Part shown: one piece after another, positions 7,666 through 15,049 of the stretch | How positions within the stretch are numbered: position 1 is the first letter of the stretch | Layout: each line of letters opens with the position of its first letter | From: Gemmatimonadota bacterium | Lineage (GTDB): Bacteria > Latescibacterota > UBA2968 > UBA8231 | DNA length: 18,393 bases | Reading direction: 5' to 3' | Assembly (NCBI GenBank): GCA_026706165.1 | Contig: JAPOZF010000244.1 | Span: 1-18,393 of the forward strand | Translations under genes and position numbers: made by a program | Notes under the pieces: generated by a model | What the model was told of the DNA's origin: nothing | The model's input: only the letters and a program-made list of their open reading frames with translations | Database searches by the model: none

Positions 7666-8652
7666 ATGGCGGGAACGGTTCGAGTCGCCGTCACCGGGGC
7701 AGCGGGACAAATCGGGTACGCCTTGCTGCCCCGACTGGCTTCGGGTGAGATCTTCGGGGCCGACACCAAGGTCGCCCTTAACCTGCTTGAAATAACCCCG
7801 GCCCTGCCCGCCCTCGACGGTGTGGTGATGGAACTGGACGACTGCGCCTTTCCCTTGTTGACTGACGTCGTTGCTACCGACAGGGCGGAGGTCGCCTTCG
7901 ACGGGGTCAACTGGGCCCTGCTTGTCGGCGCCAAACCGCGGGGAAAGGGGATGGAGCGGGGAGACCTCCTGCGGGAAAACGGGCCGATCTTCATCGGTCA
8001 AGGCCGGGCATTGGCGAAGGCGGCCGGGGATGTCAGGGTTCTGGTGGTCGGCAATCCCGCCAACACCAACTGCCTGATTGCGATGAGCCAAGGGGTCAAG
8101 GCGGGTATCCCCGCCGGGCGTTTCCACGCCATGACGCGGCTGGACCAGAACCGGGCAATGACCCAACTCTCCAGGAAGGCGGGCGTCCCCGTGACTTCGG
8201 TGACCAACGTCGCAATCTGGGGCAACCACAGCGCGACGCAGTACCCGGACGCCGAAAATGCCCGAATAGGCGGCAAGTCCGCAGCGGAAGTCATCGACGA
8301 CCAGGACTGGATACAGGGCGAATTCATCGAGATCGTTCAGCAGCGCGGGGCGGCTGTAATTGGCGCCCGCGGCCTGTCGTCGGCCGCCTCGGCGGCCAAC
8401 GCCGCCCTCGATCACGTGACCAGCATGCAGTCTCCGACGCCGAAGGGGGACTGGTTTTCAGCCGCAGTTCCCTCCGACGGCAGCTACGGGATCGCTCCCG
8501 GTGTCATCTTTTCCTACCCTGTCAGGAGCGATGGCAGCGGCAATTGGAAGGTCGTTCAGGATCTTTCCCTGAGCGACTTCGCCCGGCGGAAGATCGATGC
8601 CACCAACACCGAGCTTCACGAAGAAAAATCGGTGGTGGAAGACCTGCTGTAG
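7666..8652 (+). CDS. mdh: Malate dehydrogenase (cytosolic-type)
   Basis: This 328-residue NAD(P)-dependent dehydrogenase interconverts malate and oxaloacetate in the TCA cycle. The N-terminal Rossmann fold has [13 protein letters not shown] (residues 7-19). [12 protein letters not shown] follows at mid-protein, then MTRLDQNRA with the substrate-binding Arg and the [12 protein letters not shown] segment with the catalytic His. These mark the group I (326-329 residue, cytosolic) MDH rather than the LDH-like type. ATG 7666 is chosen because homology begins at [23 protein letters not shown] lies 14 bases upstream, a little far. An in-frame GTG at 7507 would add 53 unrelated residues. It heads a group with the next two genes. 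Confidence 0.95.
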   Translation: MAGTVRVAVTGAAGQIGYALLPRLASGEIFGADTKVALNLLEITPALPALDGVVMELDDCAFPLLTDVVATDRAEVAFDGVNWALLVGAKPRGKGMERGDLLRENGPIFIGQGRALAKAAGDVRVLVVGNPANTNCLIAMSQGVKAGIPAGRFHAMTRLDQNRAMTQLSRKAGVPVTSVTNVAIWGNHSATQYPDAENARIGGKSAAEVIDDQDWIQGEFIEIVQQRGAAVIGARGLSSAASAANAALDHVTSMQSPTPKGDWFSAAVPSDGSYGIAPGVIFSYPVRSDGSGNWKVVQDLSLSDFARRKIDATNTELHEEKSVVEDLL

Positions 8653-9427
8653 AATCCGGCTGCCCATCGAAGAATACACAGGTCCCCAGGCGCAGTACTA
8701 CGACCAGTACTTCACCGGGATCGACGGCGACCTCGATTTCTATCTGCTCGCCGCCGGGCAGGCTGGTTCACCAATCCTCGAATTGGGGTGTGGCAGCGGG
8801 CGCATCCTGATCCCGATAGCAGAAACCGGCAAGGCCGTGGTCGGCATAGAGCGCTCGGCGCAGATGCTCCGGCAATTGCGGCTCAGGCTCGCCGGGCTCC
8901 GGCAACACCGCAGCGGAAAGGCAAATGCCATTCGCGGAGATATGCGCGATTTCCGTCTTCGGGAGCAGTTCGCCCTGGTTATCGTCCCGTACCGCGCTTT
9001 TCAGCATCTGCTGACCGACGCAGATCAGCGGCGCTGCCTGCAGCGGATCCGCGAGCATCTGCGCCCCGGAGGCGCGCTGGTATTCGACACCTTCGATTGC
9101 GAATTCCTCGACGAGCAGCCTGAGCCGGCTCTCGACACCAGCTTTTCGGCAGGAGGCGGCCTCACCGTCGGCGTCCGCTACACACGCCATATCGACACCG
9201 ACGCCGGCATTCTCCGGCAGCAGCTGATCTTCGACGAGCGCGACGAAAACGGCCGGTTGCTGCGAAGCCGGACAACAGCGCTGTTGTTGCGCTGCTGCTC
9301 CAGGGTTCACATGGAAGGGATGTTGCGAGCCAGCGGTTTCGAGGTGGCGGCGCTGTACGGTGGTTTCCGCGGGGAGCCGGTTGCCGAAGGCGGAGTACAG
9401 GTATGGGTAGCTGTCGAGGGGAAGTGA
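8597..9427 (+). CDS. Class I SAM-dependent methyltransferase
   Basis: A Rossmann-type methyltransferase of up to 276 residues. Motif I is [14 protein letters not shown] and motif II ends [17 protein letters not shown] is the acidic SAM-ribose/adenine site, and [12 protein letters not shown] is the post-motif strand. After that comes a C-terminal beta region ending [10 protein letters not shown]. The substrate cannot be told from the sequence. The start is uncertain: ATG 8597 has GGCGGAAG upstream but overlaps mdh by 56 bases and adds a tail ([15 protein letters not shown]) that looks like mdh read in another frame. The conserved part begins near [16 protein letters not shown], so a non-ATG start around 8660 is possible. 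The stop overlaps the next gene as GTGA. Confidence 0.85.
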   Translation: MPPTPSFTKKNRWWKTCCRIRLPIEEYTGPQAQYYDQYFTGIDGDLDFYLLAAGQAGSPILELGCGSGRILIPIAETGKAVVGIERSAQMLRQLRLRLAGLRQHRSGKANAIRGDMRDFRLREQFALVIVPYRAFQHLLTDADQRRCLQRIREHLRPGGALVFDTFDCEFLDEQPEPALDTSFSAGGGLTVGVRYTRHIDTDAGILRQQLIFDERDENGRLLRSRTTALLLRCCSRVHMEGMLRASGFEVAALYGGFRGEPVAEGGVQVWVAVEGK

Positions 9428-10374
9428 AAACACAACCCCAGAAAAAGGAAGGAACCACCATCGGAAACGGAACACGGGCTGACAGCTGGTCGGGGATTTT
9501 CGCCATAATCATCACCCCTTTTTCCGATTCCCTGGAACTCGACGAGGAGGGGCTTCGAAGGCAGGTGGAACTCTGTGTCGAAGTGGGAGTCCGCGGTGTC
9601 GTCGGACCGGCGAACGCGAGCGAGTTCACCACCCTTTCCGACAGTGAACGCAGGCGCTGGCTGGAAACCGCGGTCAGCGCGGCGCAGGGACGCCTGCCGG
9701 TAATCGCCTCGATCACCTCCGGCCACGAACTGCCTGCCGTCGAACTCGGCAGGTTCGCCGAAGGGATCGGCGCGGCAGGGGTTATGTCGATGCCGCCCCT
9801 GGTATTGCCCCGGGAACCGGAGGGGTGTTTCCGGTATTTCGAACACCTCTCGAACCAGCTGACCGTCCCCGTCATCGTGCAGAATTTCAGCGCCCCGCTC
9901 GGGACCCCGATGAGCCCTGAACTGCTCCTCCGGATCTGCCGGGAGTTGGATGGGGTCGACTATATCAAGGAGGAGGTGGCGCCGGAACCACAGCGTATTT
10001 CGGCAACACTGTCAGCCACAGGGCCCGCATGCAAAGGCATATTCGGCGGCCAGGGCGGCATCTTTCTCATTGACGAATACCTGCGCGGGGCGGCAGGCAA
10101 CATGCCCGGTTCTCACAATGCGGACCTGCTCGCTTCCATCTGGGGAAAGCTGGAACGGGGCGCCGAGGAGGAGGCCCGCGCTCTTTTCGAACGCATCCTG
10201 CCCTTGATGAGTTACGAGAGGTTGTACGGACTGGCCGTTTACAAGGAGGTCCTCGTGAGAAGGGGCCTCATTTCAACCGCGAAAAGAAGAATCCCGGGCC
10301 CGAATCTGGATGCGTTCGACCGCCGCGAGCTCGATCGCATTCTCGGAGAGCTCGACTCCCTGTTGAAGCGCTGA
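9424..10374 (+). CDS. DapA-superfamily (N-acetylneuraminate lyase/DHDPS-like) protein, atypical active site
   Basis: This 316-residue TIM-barrel protein belongs to the class I aldolase family of DapA and NanA. Family landmarks are GIFAIIITPFSD (residues 24-35), the helix after GVRGVVG, and YIKEE with the Schiff-base Lys182. Compared with DapA, the TTGE motif reads NASE (64-67), the catalytic Tyr in YN.PSR is Gln153, and the substrate Arg of that motif is Pro158. It is therefore unlikely to be the lysine-pathway enzyme and more likely a lyase or dehydratase for another 2-oxo acid. GTG 9424 is chosen because it forms a GTGA overlap with the methyltransferase stop and follows GAGGGG; ATG 9403 is the in-frame alternative. 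Confidence 0.85.
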   Translation: MKTQPQKKEGTTIGNGTRADSWSGIFAIIITPFSDSLELDEEGLRRQVELCVEVGVRGVVGPANASEFTTLSDSERRRWLETAVSAAQGRLPVIASITSGHELPAVELGRFAEGIGAAGVMSMPPLVLPREPEGCFRYFEHLSNQLTVPVIVQNFSAPLGTPMSPELLLRICRELDGVDYIKEEVAPEPQRISATLSATGPACKGIFGGQGGIFLIDEYLRGAAGNMPGSHNADLLASIWGKLERGAEEEARALFERILPLMSYERLYGLAVYKEVLVRRGLISTAKRRIPGPNLDAFDRRELDRILGELDSLLKR

Positions 10375-10386
10375 CCTCTGCGTTAC

Positions 10387-10399
10387 CGGGGAAGCCCCG
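10387..10399. terminator. Small hairpin between convergent genes
   Basis: CGGGG-AAG-CCCCG forms a 5-bp stem with a 3-base loop in the 43-base gap between the DapA-like gene and argG. No T-run follows in either direction, so termination here is only a possibility. Confidence 0.25.
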
Positions 10400-10417
10400 C
10401 AACCCTGCCGCACCCTT

Positions 10418-11671
10418 TCATTCGTCCCTTAAACCGCTTTGGCCGGCGTGGTTGAGCGCCCTGGCGGAAACACCGAGGACGCCGAGAAACCCCTGGGAAT
10501 CGCGGTGGTCGAATTCACCGATTTCCTCCATTGAAGAGGTGTCGGCGTCGTACAGGCTGTGCGGCGCGCCAGCGGCAGCGCGAAAGGACACGTTTCCCTT
10601 GTAGAGTGTCGAGGAAATTGTTCCGGTTGCCATGCGGCTGAGCTGTTTCATGAAAGCCCATGAGGCCCGGGTCGCGGTGTCGAACCCGTATCCCTGGTAT
10701 ATCTGTTCGGCTATGTGGGTCGATATCTGATCGTACAACCGTCGGCAGCGGCGGTCGAGAATCAATTGCAGCAGGTACTCGTAGCTGCGGCCCAGAAGCT
10801 CCATTCCGGGCGCCTCGTACACCCCGCGGGATTTGATGCCGACAAAGCGGTTTTCGACGGTGTGCAATCCGATCCCTACACCATTGCGGCCGGCGATCTC
10901 ATTGCAGGTCTCGATCGCTCCGACCGGGTCAACCTCGCTCTGTCCGACTTTGACAGGCAGGCCGCTCTCAAAGTGGATGTCGACAGTCTCGGGTTCGTTC
11001 GGAGCGTCCACGGGGAACACTCCCATCCCCGGATCGATTCGCGAGGCCGGGGTTGCAAGGTCTTCGAGCTCACCTGCTTCGTGGGTCAGTCCCAGCATGT
11101 TGGCGTCTGTCGAATAAGGGGAATGGTGAGTCGCCCTGACCGGCAGGCCGTGGCCGCTGCAGTAGTCGATCATCTGTCGGCGGCCTCCGAACTCCTGAAG
11201 GAAAGCGGGGTCGCGCCAGGGAGCGTACACACCGATGGCGGGGTCGAGCATCCGGGCCGCCAGTTCGAAGCGAACCTGATCGTTGCCGCGGCCGGTGCAG
11301 CCGTGGCCCAGAATCCCGACCCCGTGCTGCCGCAAAACTGGAATCATTCCGGCCACGACCACGTGGCGGGCAATGGCGGTGGTATTCCAGTACCCGCCTT
11401 CGTAGCGCGCCGATGCCTGAATCAGCTGCAATCCGGCAGCGGCGATTTCAGATCTGAGATCATCGAGAATGGCCTCCCTGGCGCCGCAGGCCAGCATGCG
11501 ATTGCGCACATCCTCGATGTCGTCCTCATCCGGCTGACCGAGGTCCGCGGTGTAGGCAATTACCCCGACTCCCTGCCGAGCGAGCCAGTGGGTAATGGTG
11601 CAGCTGTCCAGTCCACCGGACACTGCCATGAGAACGGTCCGCCCCGTGAGATCGGTGGCCCTGATTTCCAT
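10418..11671 (-). CDS. argG: Argininosuccinate synthase
   Basis: This 417-residue enzyme joins citrulline and aspartate using ATP in arginine synthesis. The N-type ATP pyrophosphatase loop is AVSGGLDSCTITHWL (residues 16-30). YTADLGQPDEDD, GHGCTGRGNDQVRFE (citrulline/aspartate site) and YSTDANMLGLTHEAGELEDL follow. These last motifs resemble the E. coli-type subfamily (YTANLGQPDEED, YSTDSNMLGATHEA) more than the shorter common bacterial type. ATG 11671 has GAGAGGAG 11 bases upstream. argH and other arg genes are not in the window. An AT-rich operator-promoter region lies 66-115 bases upstream. Confidence 0.95.
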   Translation of the reverse strand: MEIRATDLTGRTVLMAVSGGLDSCTITHWLARQGVGVIAYTADLGQPDEDDIEDVRNRMLACGAREAILDDLRSEIAAAGLQLIQASARYEGGYWNTTAIARHVVVAGMIPVLRQHGVGILGHGCTGRGNDQVRFELAARMLDPAIGVYAPWRDPAFLQEFGGRRQMIDYCSGHGLPVRATHHSPYSTDANMLGLTHEAGELEDLATPASRIDPGMGVFPVDAPNEPETVDIHFESGLPVKVGQSEVDPVGAIETCNEIAGRNGVGIGLHTVENRFVGIKSRGVYEAPGMELLGRSYEYLLQLILDRRCRRLYDQISTHIAEQIYQGYGFDTATRASWAFMKQLSRMATGTISSTLYKGNVSFRAAAGAPHSLYDADTSSMEEIGEFDHRDSQGFLGVLGVSARALNHAGQSGLRDE

Positions 11672-11736
11672 CTGTTTTCAGTCTCCTCTCGATGAAACTG
11701 GGAAGGCCGGTTCCACAGTCAGGCCGCAGGAAAAAT

Positions 11737-11770
11737 GTAATAATTATGCCTATATAAGCATAATTATTAC
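11737..11770. promoter_or_regulatory. Perfect 13-bp inverted repeat, candidate ArgR operator of argG
   Basis: GTAATAATTATGC (11737-11749) and GCATAATTATTAC (11758-11770) are perfect inverted arms around an 8-base spacer. Each arm contains the self-palindrome ATAATTAT, and their centres are 20 bases apart. Tandem ARG boxes in E. coli are 18 bp with 2-3 bp between, giving 20-21 bp centre spacing. Match to WNTGAATWWWWATTCANW is partial in each half. The repeat covers the -10 and start region of the proposed argG promoter, as expected for repression by arginine-bound ArgR. ArgR itself is not in the window. Confidence 0.6.
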
Positions 11771-11785
11771 TGCAATAATTGCCAA
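11757..11785 (-). promoter_or_regulatory. Candidate sigma-70 promoter of argG
   Basis: On the minus strand, -35 TTGGCA (11780-11785, 5 of 6) and -10 TATGCT (11757-11762, 4 of 6) are separated by exactly 17 bases. The start would be near 11750, inside the inverted repeat, giving a leader of about 80 bases. Confidence 0.55.
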
Positions 11786-11914
11786 ATCAATCGGAATATC
11801 TTGCTCGATTAATCCAGGGTTTCCGGCCTTTGCAAACCGGAAGACGACGACCTGCACCCCGAAAAATGCAGTGAGCGATGTTTGTTTGTGCCATCGTTTG
11901 GCAGAGTGCCTCCC

Positions 11915-11943
11915 TTGACAAGGGCGGAGGGCAGTCCTAATGT
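11915..11943 (+). promoter_or_regulatory. Candidate promoter of the antiporter gene
   Basis: A perfect TTGACA (11915-11920) is 17 bases from TAATGT (11938-11943), a weak -10. The start would be near 11950, about 54 bases before the antiporter ATG. Confidence 0.35.
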
Positions 11944-12003
11944 AAGCGTCCTCCTCAGGTCTTCTCCCTTCACTGTAACTCCCTCAGTTTCAACAAGATA
12001 TCG

Positions 12004-12960
12004 ATGGATTTCTGGACCGCTTCAGCGGTCATGGTCCTCTGTTTTGCCGTCCTGTGGAAGTGTGCCGACTGGATGGTGGAGGGTGCCGTGGATCTCGCCC
12101 GCCGCATGCAGGTGCCGGCCATACTCATCGGCATCGTCATCGTCAGCATCGGAACCACGGCCCCCGAGCTGGCGGTTTCGGTGCAGGCCGCTGCTTCGGG
12201 CAAATCGGAACTTGCCCTGGGGAACGCCGTCGGCTCGGTCATCTACGACGATGTCCTCGCCCTTCCCCTCGTGGCGCTGCTCTCGCCGGCAGTGGTCCTG
12301 ATCGACAGGAGCGTTTTCAGGGCCGCGGCGATCTTCCTGATCTGCGTCGACGTCGTCGCCTACGCCCTGAGCTTCGACGGGACCCTGGCCCGTTGGGAGG
12401 GGCTTCTCCTCGTGGCAGGTTTCTGCGGTTACCTCGTATTCACCTACCTGCAGCGGCGCCGCAATCCCAGCCAGGGTGACGTCCCCGAAGGTGTGCCTGA
12501 ACGCTCGCTGTTGCGAATCCTGCTGCTGTTTGCCGCAGGTTTGGGGGGGGTGATCGTCAGCAGCGAGTACATCGTCGAGTCAGCAGAGGTGGTCGCCCTC
12601 GGACTCGGGGTCTCCGAGACAGTCGTCGCCCTCGGCCTGATAGCCCTCGGAACGTCCATCCCGGAAATAGCCACCTGTGTCGCCTCGGCCCTGAAACGAC
12701 AGGGAAGCGTCGCAGTCGGGAACATCCTCGGGGCGGATATCCTCAACATCTGCTGGATAGCCGGCGCCTCGGCTGTCGTCAACGACCTGAAGGTGGAGGA
12801 GGAAGTCATCCATTTCATGTTCCCCGCCATGCTCGTGGTCGTCTTCACCATGTTGGGGCTGATGCGTATCGGGTACCGCTTCGACCGGTGGAAAGGCGTC
12901 GTCCTGCTGGGGCTTTTTGTTGTGTATCTCCTGCTTCTCGTGCTCAACAGTCCCGCCTAG
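12004..12960 (+). CDS. CaCA-family sodium/calcium-type cation antiporter
   Basis: This 318-residue inner-membrane protein has about ten hydrophobic segments and the two inverted alpha repeats of Na+/Ca2+ exchangers. Alpha-1 is GTTAPELAVSVQAA...LALGNAVGS (about residues 51-80). Alpha-2 is GLIALGTSIPEIATCVASAL...AVGNILGADILNI (about 213-247). The GT.xPE glutamates that bind the cation are present in both. A hydrophilic loop (QRRRNPSQGDVPEGVPER) at about 150-167 separates the halves. The layout resembles YrbG-like proteins. Alpha-1 ends SVIYDD rather than the usual SNIFN, so specificity is uncertain. ATG 12004 has only a weak RBS. The SDR gene starts 16 bases after its stop, so they are probably cotranscribed. 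Confidence 0.87.
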   Translation: MDFWTASAVMVLCFAVLWKCADWMVEGAVDLARRMQVPAILIGIVIVSIGTTAPELAVSVQAAASGKSELALGNAVGSVIYDDVLALPLVALLSPAVVLIDRSVFRAAAIFLICVDVVAYALSFDGTLARWEGLLLVAGFCGYLVFTYLQRRRNPSQGDVPEGVPERSLLRILLLFAAGLGGVIVSSEYIVESAEVVALGLGVSETVVALGLIALGTSIPEIATCVASALKRQGSVAVGNILGADILNICWIAGASAVVNDLKVEEEVIHFMFPAMLVVVFTMLGLMRIGYRFDRWKGVVLLGLFVVYLLLLVLNSPA

Positions 12961-12976
12961 GAAAGAGGAACGCGGA

Positions 12977-13747
12977 ATGGATCTCGAACTGAAGGGAAAG
13001 GTCGCTCTCGTCACCGGCGCCAGCCGCGGCATCGGGCTCGGAATCGCACGTTGTCTGGCCGCGGAAGGGGCGCACTTGTTCATCTGTGCAAGGACCGCCG
13101 AACCGCTCCAGGCGGCTGCCGGAGAGCTTGCCGATGAAGGCGTTGAAGTCGGCTGTGCAGTGGCAGACGTTACCTCGCCGGACGAGTCCCAACGGGTGGT
13201 CGCCGCCGCAAGGGACCGGTTCGGGGGGGTCGATGTCCTCGTCAACAACGTCGGTGGTTCGGTATGGACACCGTTCGCCGACATCACCGACGACGAGTGG
13301 GAACGGGTATTCTCCCTGAGTTTTTTCTCGGCCGTACGAATGTCGAGAGCCGCACTGCCGGTCATGGAGAATCGGGGCGGCGGCAGCATCGTCAACATCT
13401 CGTCGATTTTCGGCCGGGAGACAGGCGGTCCGGTTTCCTACAACGCCGCCAAGGCGGCGATGATCAGCATGACCGCCAATTTCGCCAGGGAAGCCGCTGC
13501 GAAGGGAATTCGCGTCAATACCGTTGCTCCCGGTTCCATTCTCTTTCCAGGGGGAAGCTGGGAACGCCGCCGCAAAGAGAACCCTGAGGGAATCGCCAAA
13601 TTCGTGGAGGACAACATCCCTTCGGGCAGGTTTGGAACGCCCGGGGAAGTTGCTGCGGTAGTCGCTTTTCTCGCTTCATCTCGAGCAAGCTGGGTAACCG
13701 GGGCGTGCATCAATGTCGACGGGGGGCAATCGAGGTCCAACATCTGA
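12977..13747 (+). CDS. Short-chain dehydrogenase/reductase (FabG-like)
   Basis: This 256-residue classical SDR has the NAD(P) loop TGASRGIG (residues 13-20) and NNVGG (90-94). The active site reads NISS...SYNAAK, with Ser142/143, Tyr155 and Lys159. The C-terminal signature is VTGACINVDGGQS. R39 after the second strand suggests NADPH preference. The Asn of the classical tetrad, expected around residue 115 (usually ..VNL..), is Ser here. ATG 12977 has AGAGGAA upstream at good spacing. It follows the antiporter by 16 bases. Fatty-acid synthesis FabG is possible, but there are no fab neighbours and the substrate is unknown. Confidence 0.88.
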   Translation: MDLELKGKVALVTGASRGIGLGIARCLAAEGAHLFICARTAEPLQAAAGELADEGVEVGCAVADVTSPDESQRVVAAARDRFGGVDVLVNNVGGSVWTPFADITDDEWERVFSLSFFSAVRMSRAALPVMENRGGGSIVNISSIFGRETGGPVSYNAAKAAMISMTANFAREAAAKGIRVNTVAPGSILFPGGSWERRRKENPEGIAKFVEDNIPSGRFGTPGEVAAVVAFLASSRASWVTGACINVDGGQSRSNI

Positions 13748-13786
13748 CCCTCGCCACCCGGGCCAGGGCGATTATTTCCGAGACTG

Positions 13787-15046
13787 ATGCGCAAGCTGCC
13801 GGCGTGGGGATGGTTGGCGACGGTTTTTTTCAGCCCCGTCCTCATCGACGCGATTGAGGGCGGCGCCGATCGCAGTCGGTCCGGTCGGGTGGACGCCGGG
13901 AGCCTGTCGCTGCGGCGGCAGTACAACGCCGTTGCCGCAGCGGTCGACACGATCATGAGGCAGCTCGGTCGCGACCGCGTCGACGAGCTCACCGGCGATT
14001 CGGCCCTCCGGAACCTGCTTTCGGACGACGCAAAGATCGTGCTGTTGTTCTGGGCGGACGACGAAGCGGAGCTGTTCCTCAACGGAACCCCGGTCAGCTC
14101 AACCCGGTTGACTCCGACACGTGTCGAGATTCCCGAGTTCTACCTGCGGGAAAACAACCTGTTGCAGGCCCATTGCCGGGACACCGACAGGGTCGAGAGC
14201 GGTTTCATGGCAGGCCTTTACGTCGAGTGGAGCGACGGCGGCATGAGACCAGTGGTAACGACTGGTGAAGGGACCTGGCAGCTCGCAAAGGGAAGCCCTG
14301 AACAAGCAACCGCCGGAGAGATTTTGTACACCCACCCACAACCGGACATCCCCGAAGCGAGGGTTGTCTGGGGGGAGAAGCTGTTCGGTGAGATCCGGCT
14401 CAGTGTGCAATTCTCTGCGGCGGATGTTCGGGCGGCCGGAGACCGGGGGCCGGCAGGGCTGCGTCTGCCCCATGATTGGGGAAGAGACCAGCCTATGGAT
14501 TTTCACGTCTCAATCAGCCGCCTGGTCCACCTCCAGGAGGAGCGCCGCAGGTTGGCGCGGGTCCTCGAGGCAAGGCACTCGGAATTGGAGCCGTACCTGC
14601 GGTTCGGAGGTGCCCGTATCTCGCCGATTGCCTACAGCCTCGGCAGAAGCGAGCCCCTTTCCGAAGAGCGGGAAAGCGTGGCTTCTTCAGCCAGGCTGGT
14701 AAAGTGGGTGAAGCAGCTGCCGTCCGAGGACCGTGCACTCGTGCTGGGGCCGGCGCGTCAGTTGAAGGGGGCATCCGCGGCGACTCGCCAGGAGTTTGCA
14801 TCCCCGTCCGAGGCAGGAAGGGAAGACCGCCGTCTCGACTATCAGCCTCCCCGCGACCTTGGAGCGCAGCGCCGCCCGGCAACTGAGGTTATTTCTGTGG
14901 ATAGACTCGGGCCCCGGAGAGATACCGATGTCCTGTCGTTGGTGGCTTTCGGCCTGTTGGCCGCCTACACAGGAGCCGCGTCCCACCGGTGGTGGAAGCT
15001 GTTTCGCGGGCGAATCCATGTGGAAAAACGCAGGAGCTCGAGATAG
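13787..15046 (+). CDS. Unrecognised exported/membrane-anchored protein, possible galactose-binding-like module
   Basis: I do not recognise this 419-residue protein. The N-terminus (MRKLPAWGWLATVFFSPVLI) looks like a signal peptide or signal anchor. Residues about 83-165 contain WADDEAELFLNGTPV, then VEIPEFYLRENNLLQ and GTWQL. This order resembles jelly-roll modules at the N-termini of some glycosidases (ADD.YELYVNG ... L..G.N.L ... W), a tentative likeness. A charged, helix-prone stretch at about 240-270 and a disordered basic region follow. Near the C-terminus there is one TM (about 380-398) and a short basic tail. It starts 39 bases after the SDR gene and ends 3 bases before the TolQ-like gene, which suggests a shared transcript and function. 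Confidence 0.6.
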   Translation: MRKLPAWGWLATVFFSPVLIDAIEGGADRSRSGRVDAGSLSLRRQYNAVAAAVDTIMRQLGRDRVDELTGDSALRNLLSDDAKIVLLFWADDEAELFLNGTPVSSTRLTPTRVEIPEFYLRENNLLQAHCRDTDRVESGFMAGLYVEWSDGGMRPVVTTGEGTWQLAKGSPEQATAGEILYTHPQPDIPEARVVWGEKLFGEIRLSVQFSAADVRAAGDRGPAGLRLPHDWGRDQPMDFHVSISRLVHLQEERRRLARVLEARHSELEPYLRFGGARISPIAYSLGRSEPLSEERESVASSARLVKWVKQLPSEDRALVLGPARQLKGASAATRQEFASPSEAGREDRRLDYQPPRDLGAQRRPATEVISVDRLGPRRDTDVLSLVAFGLLAAYTGAASHRWWKLFRGRIHVEKRRSSR

Positions 15047-15049
15047 CTC

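Larger units (their letters stand above)
11672..12003. other. Divergent argG/antiporter intergenic region
   Basis: About 330 gene-free bases. The argG side (11731-11790) is far more AT-rich than its surroundings and holds the promoter and inverted repeat listed separately. Around 11820-11843 is a hairpin-prone stretch (TTCCGG, 10 bases, CCGGAA). On the antiporter side a TTGACA box occurs at 11915. No coding frame with a plausible start and RBS was found. Confidence 0.5.

Noticed and set aside
10715..11695. 326-codon plus-strand frame opposite argG
   Set aside because: It is antisense to argG; the minus-strand product has full argininosuccinate synthase motifs and an RBS.
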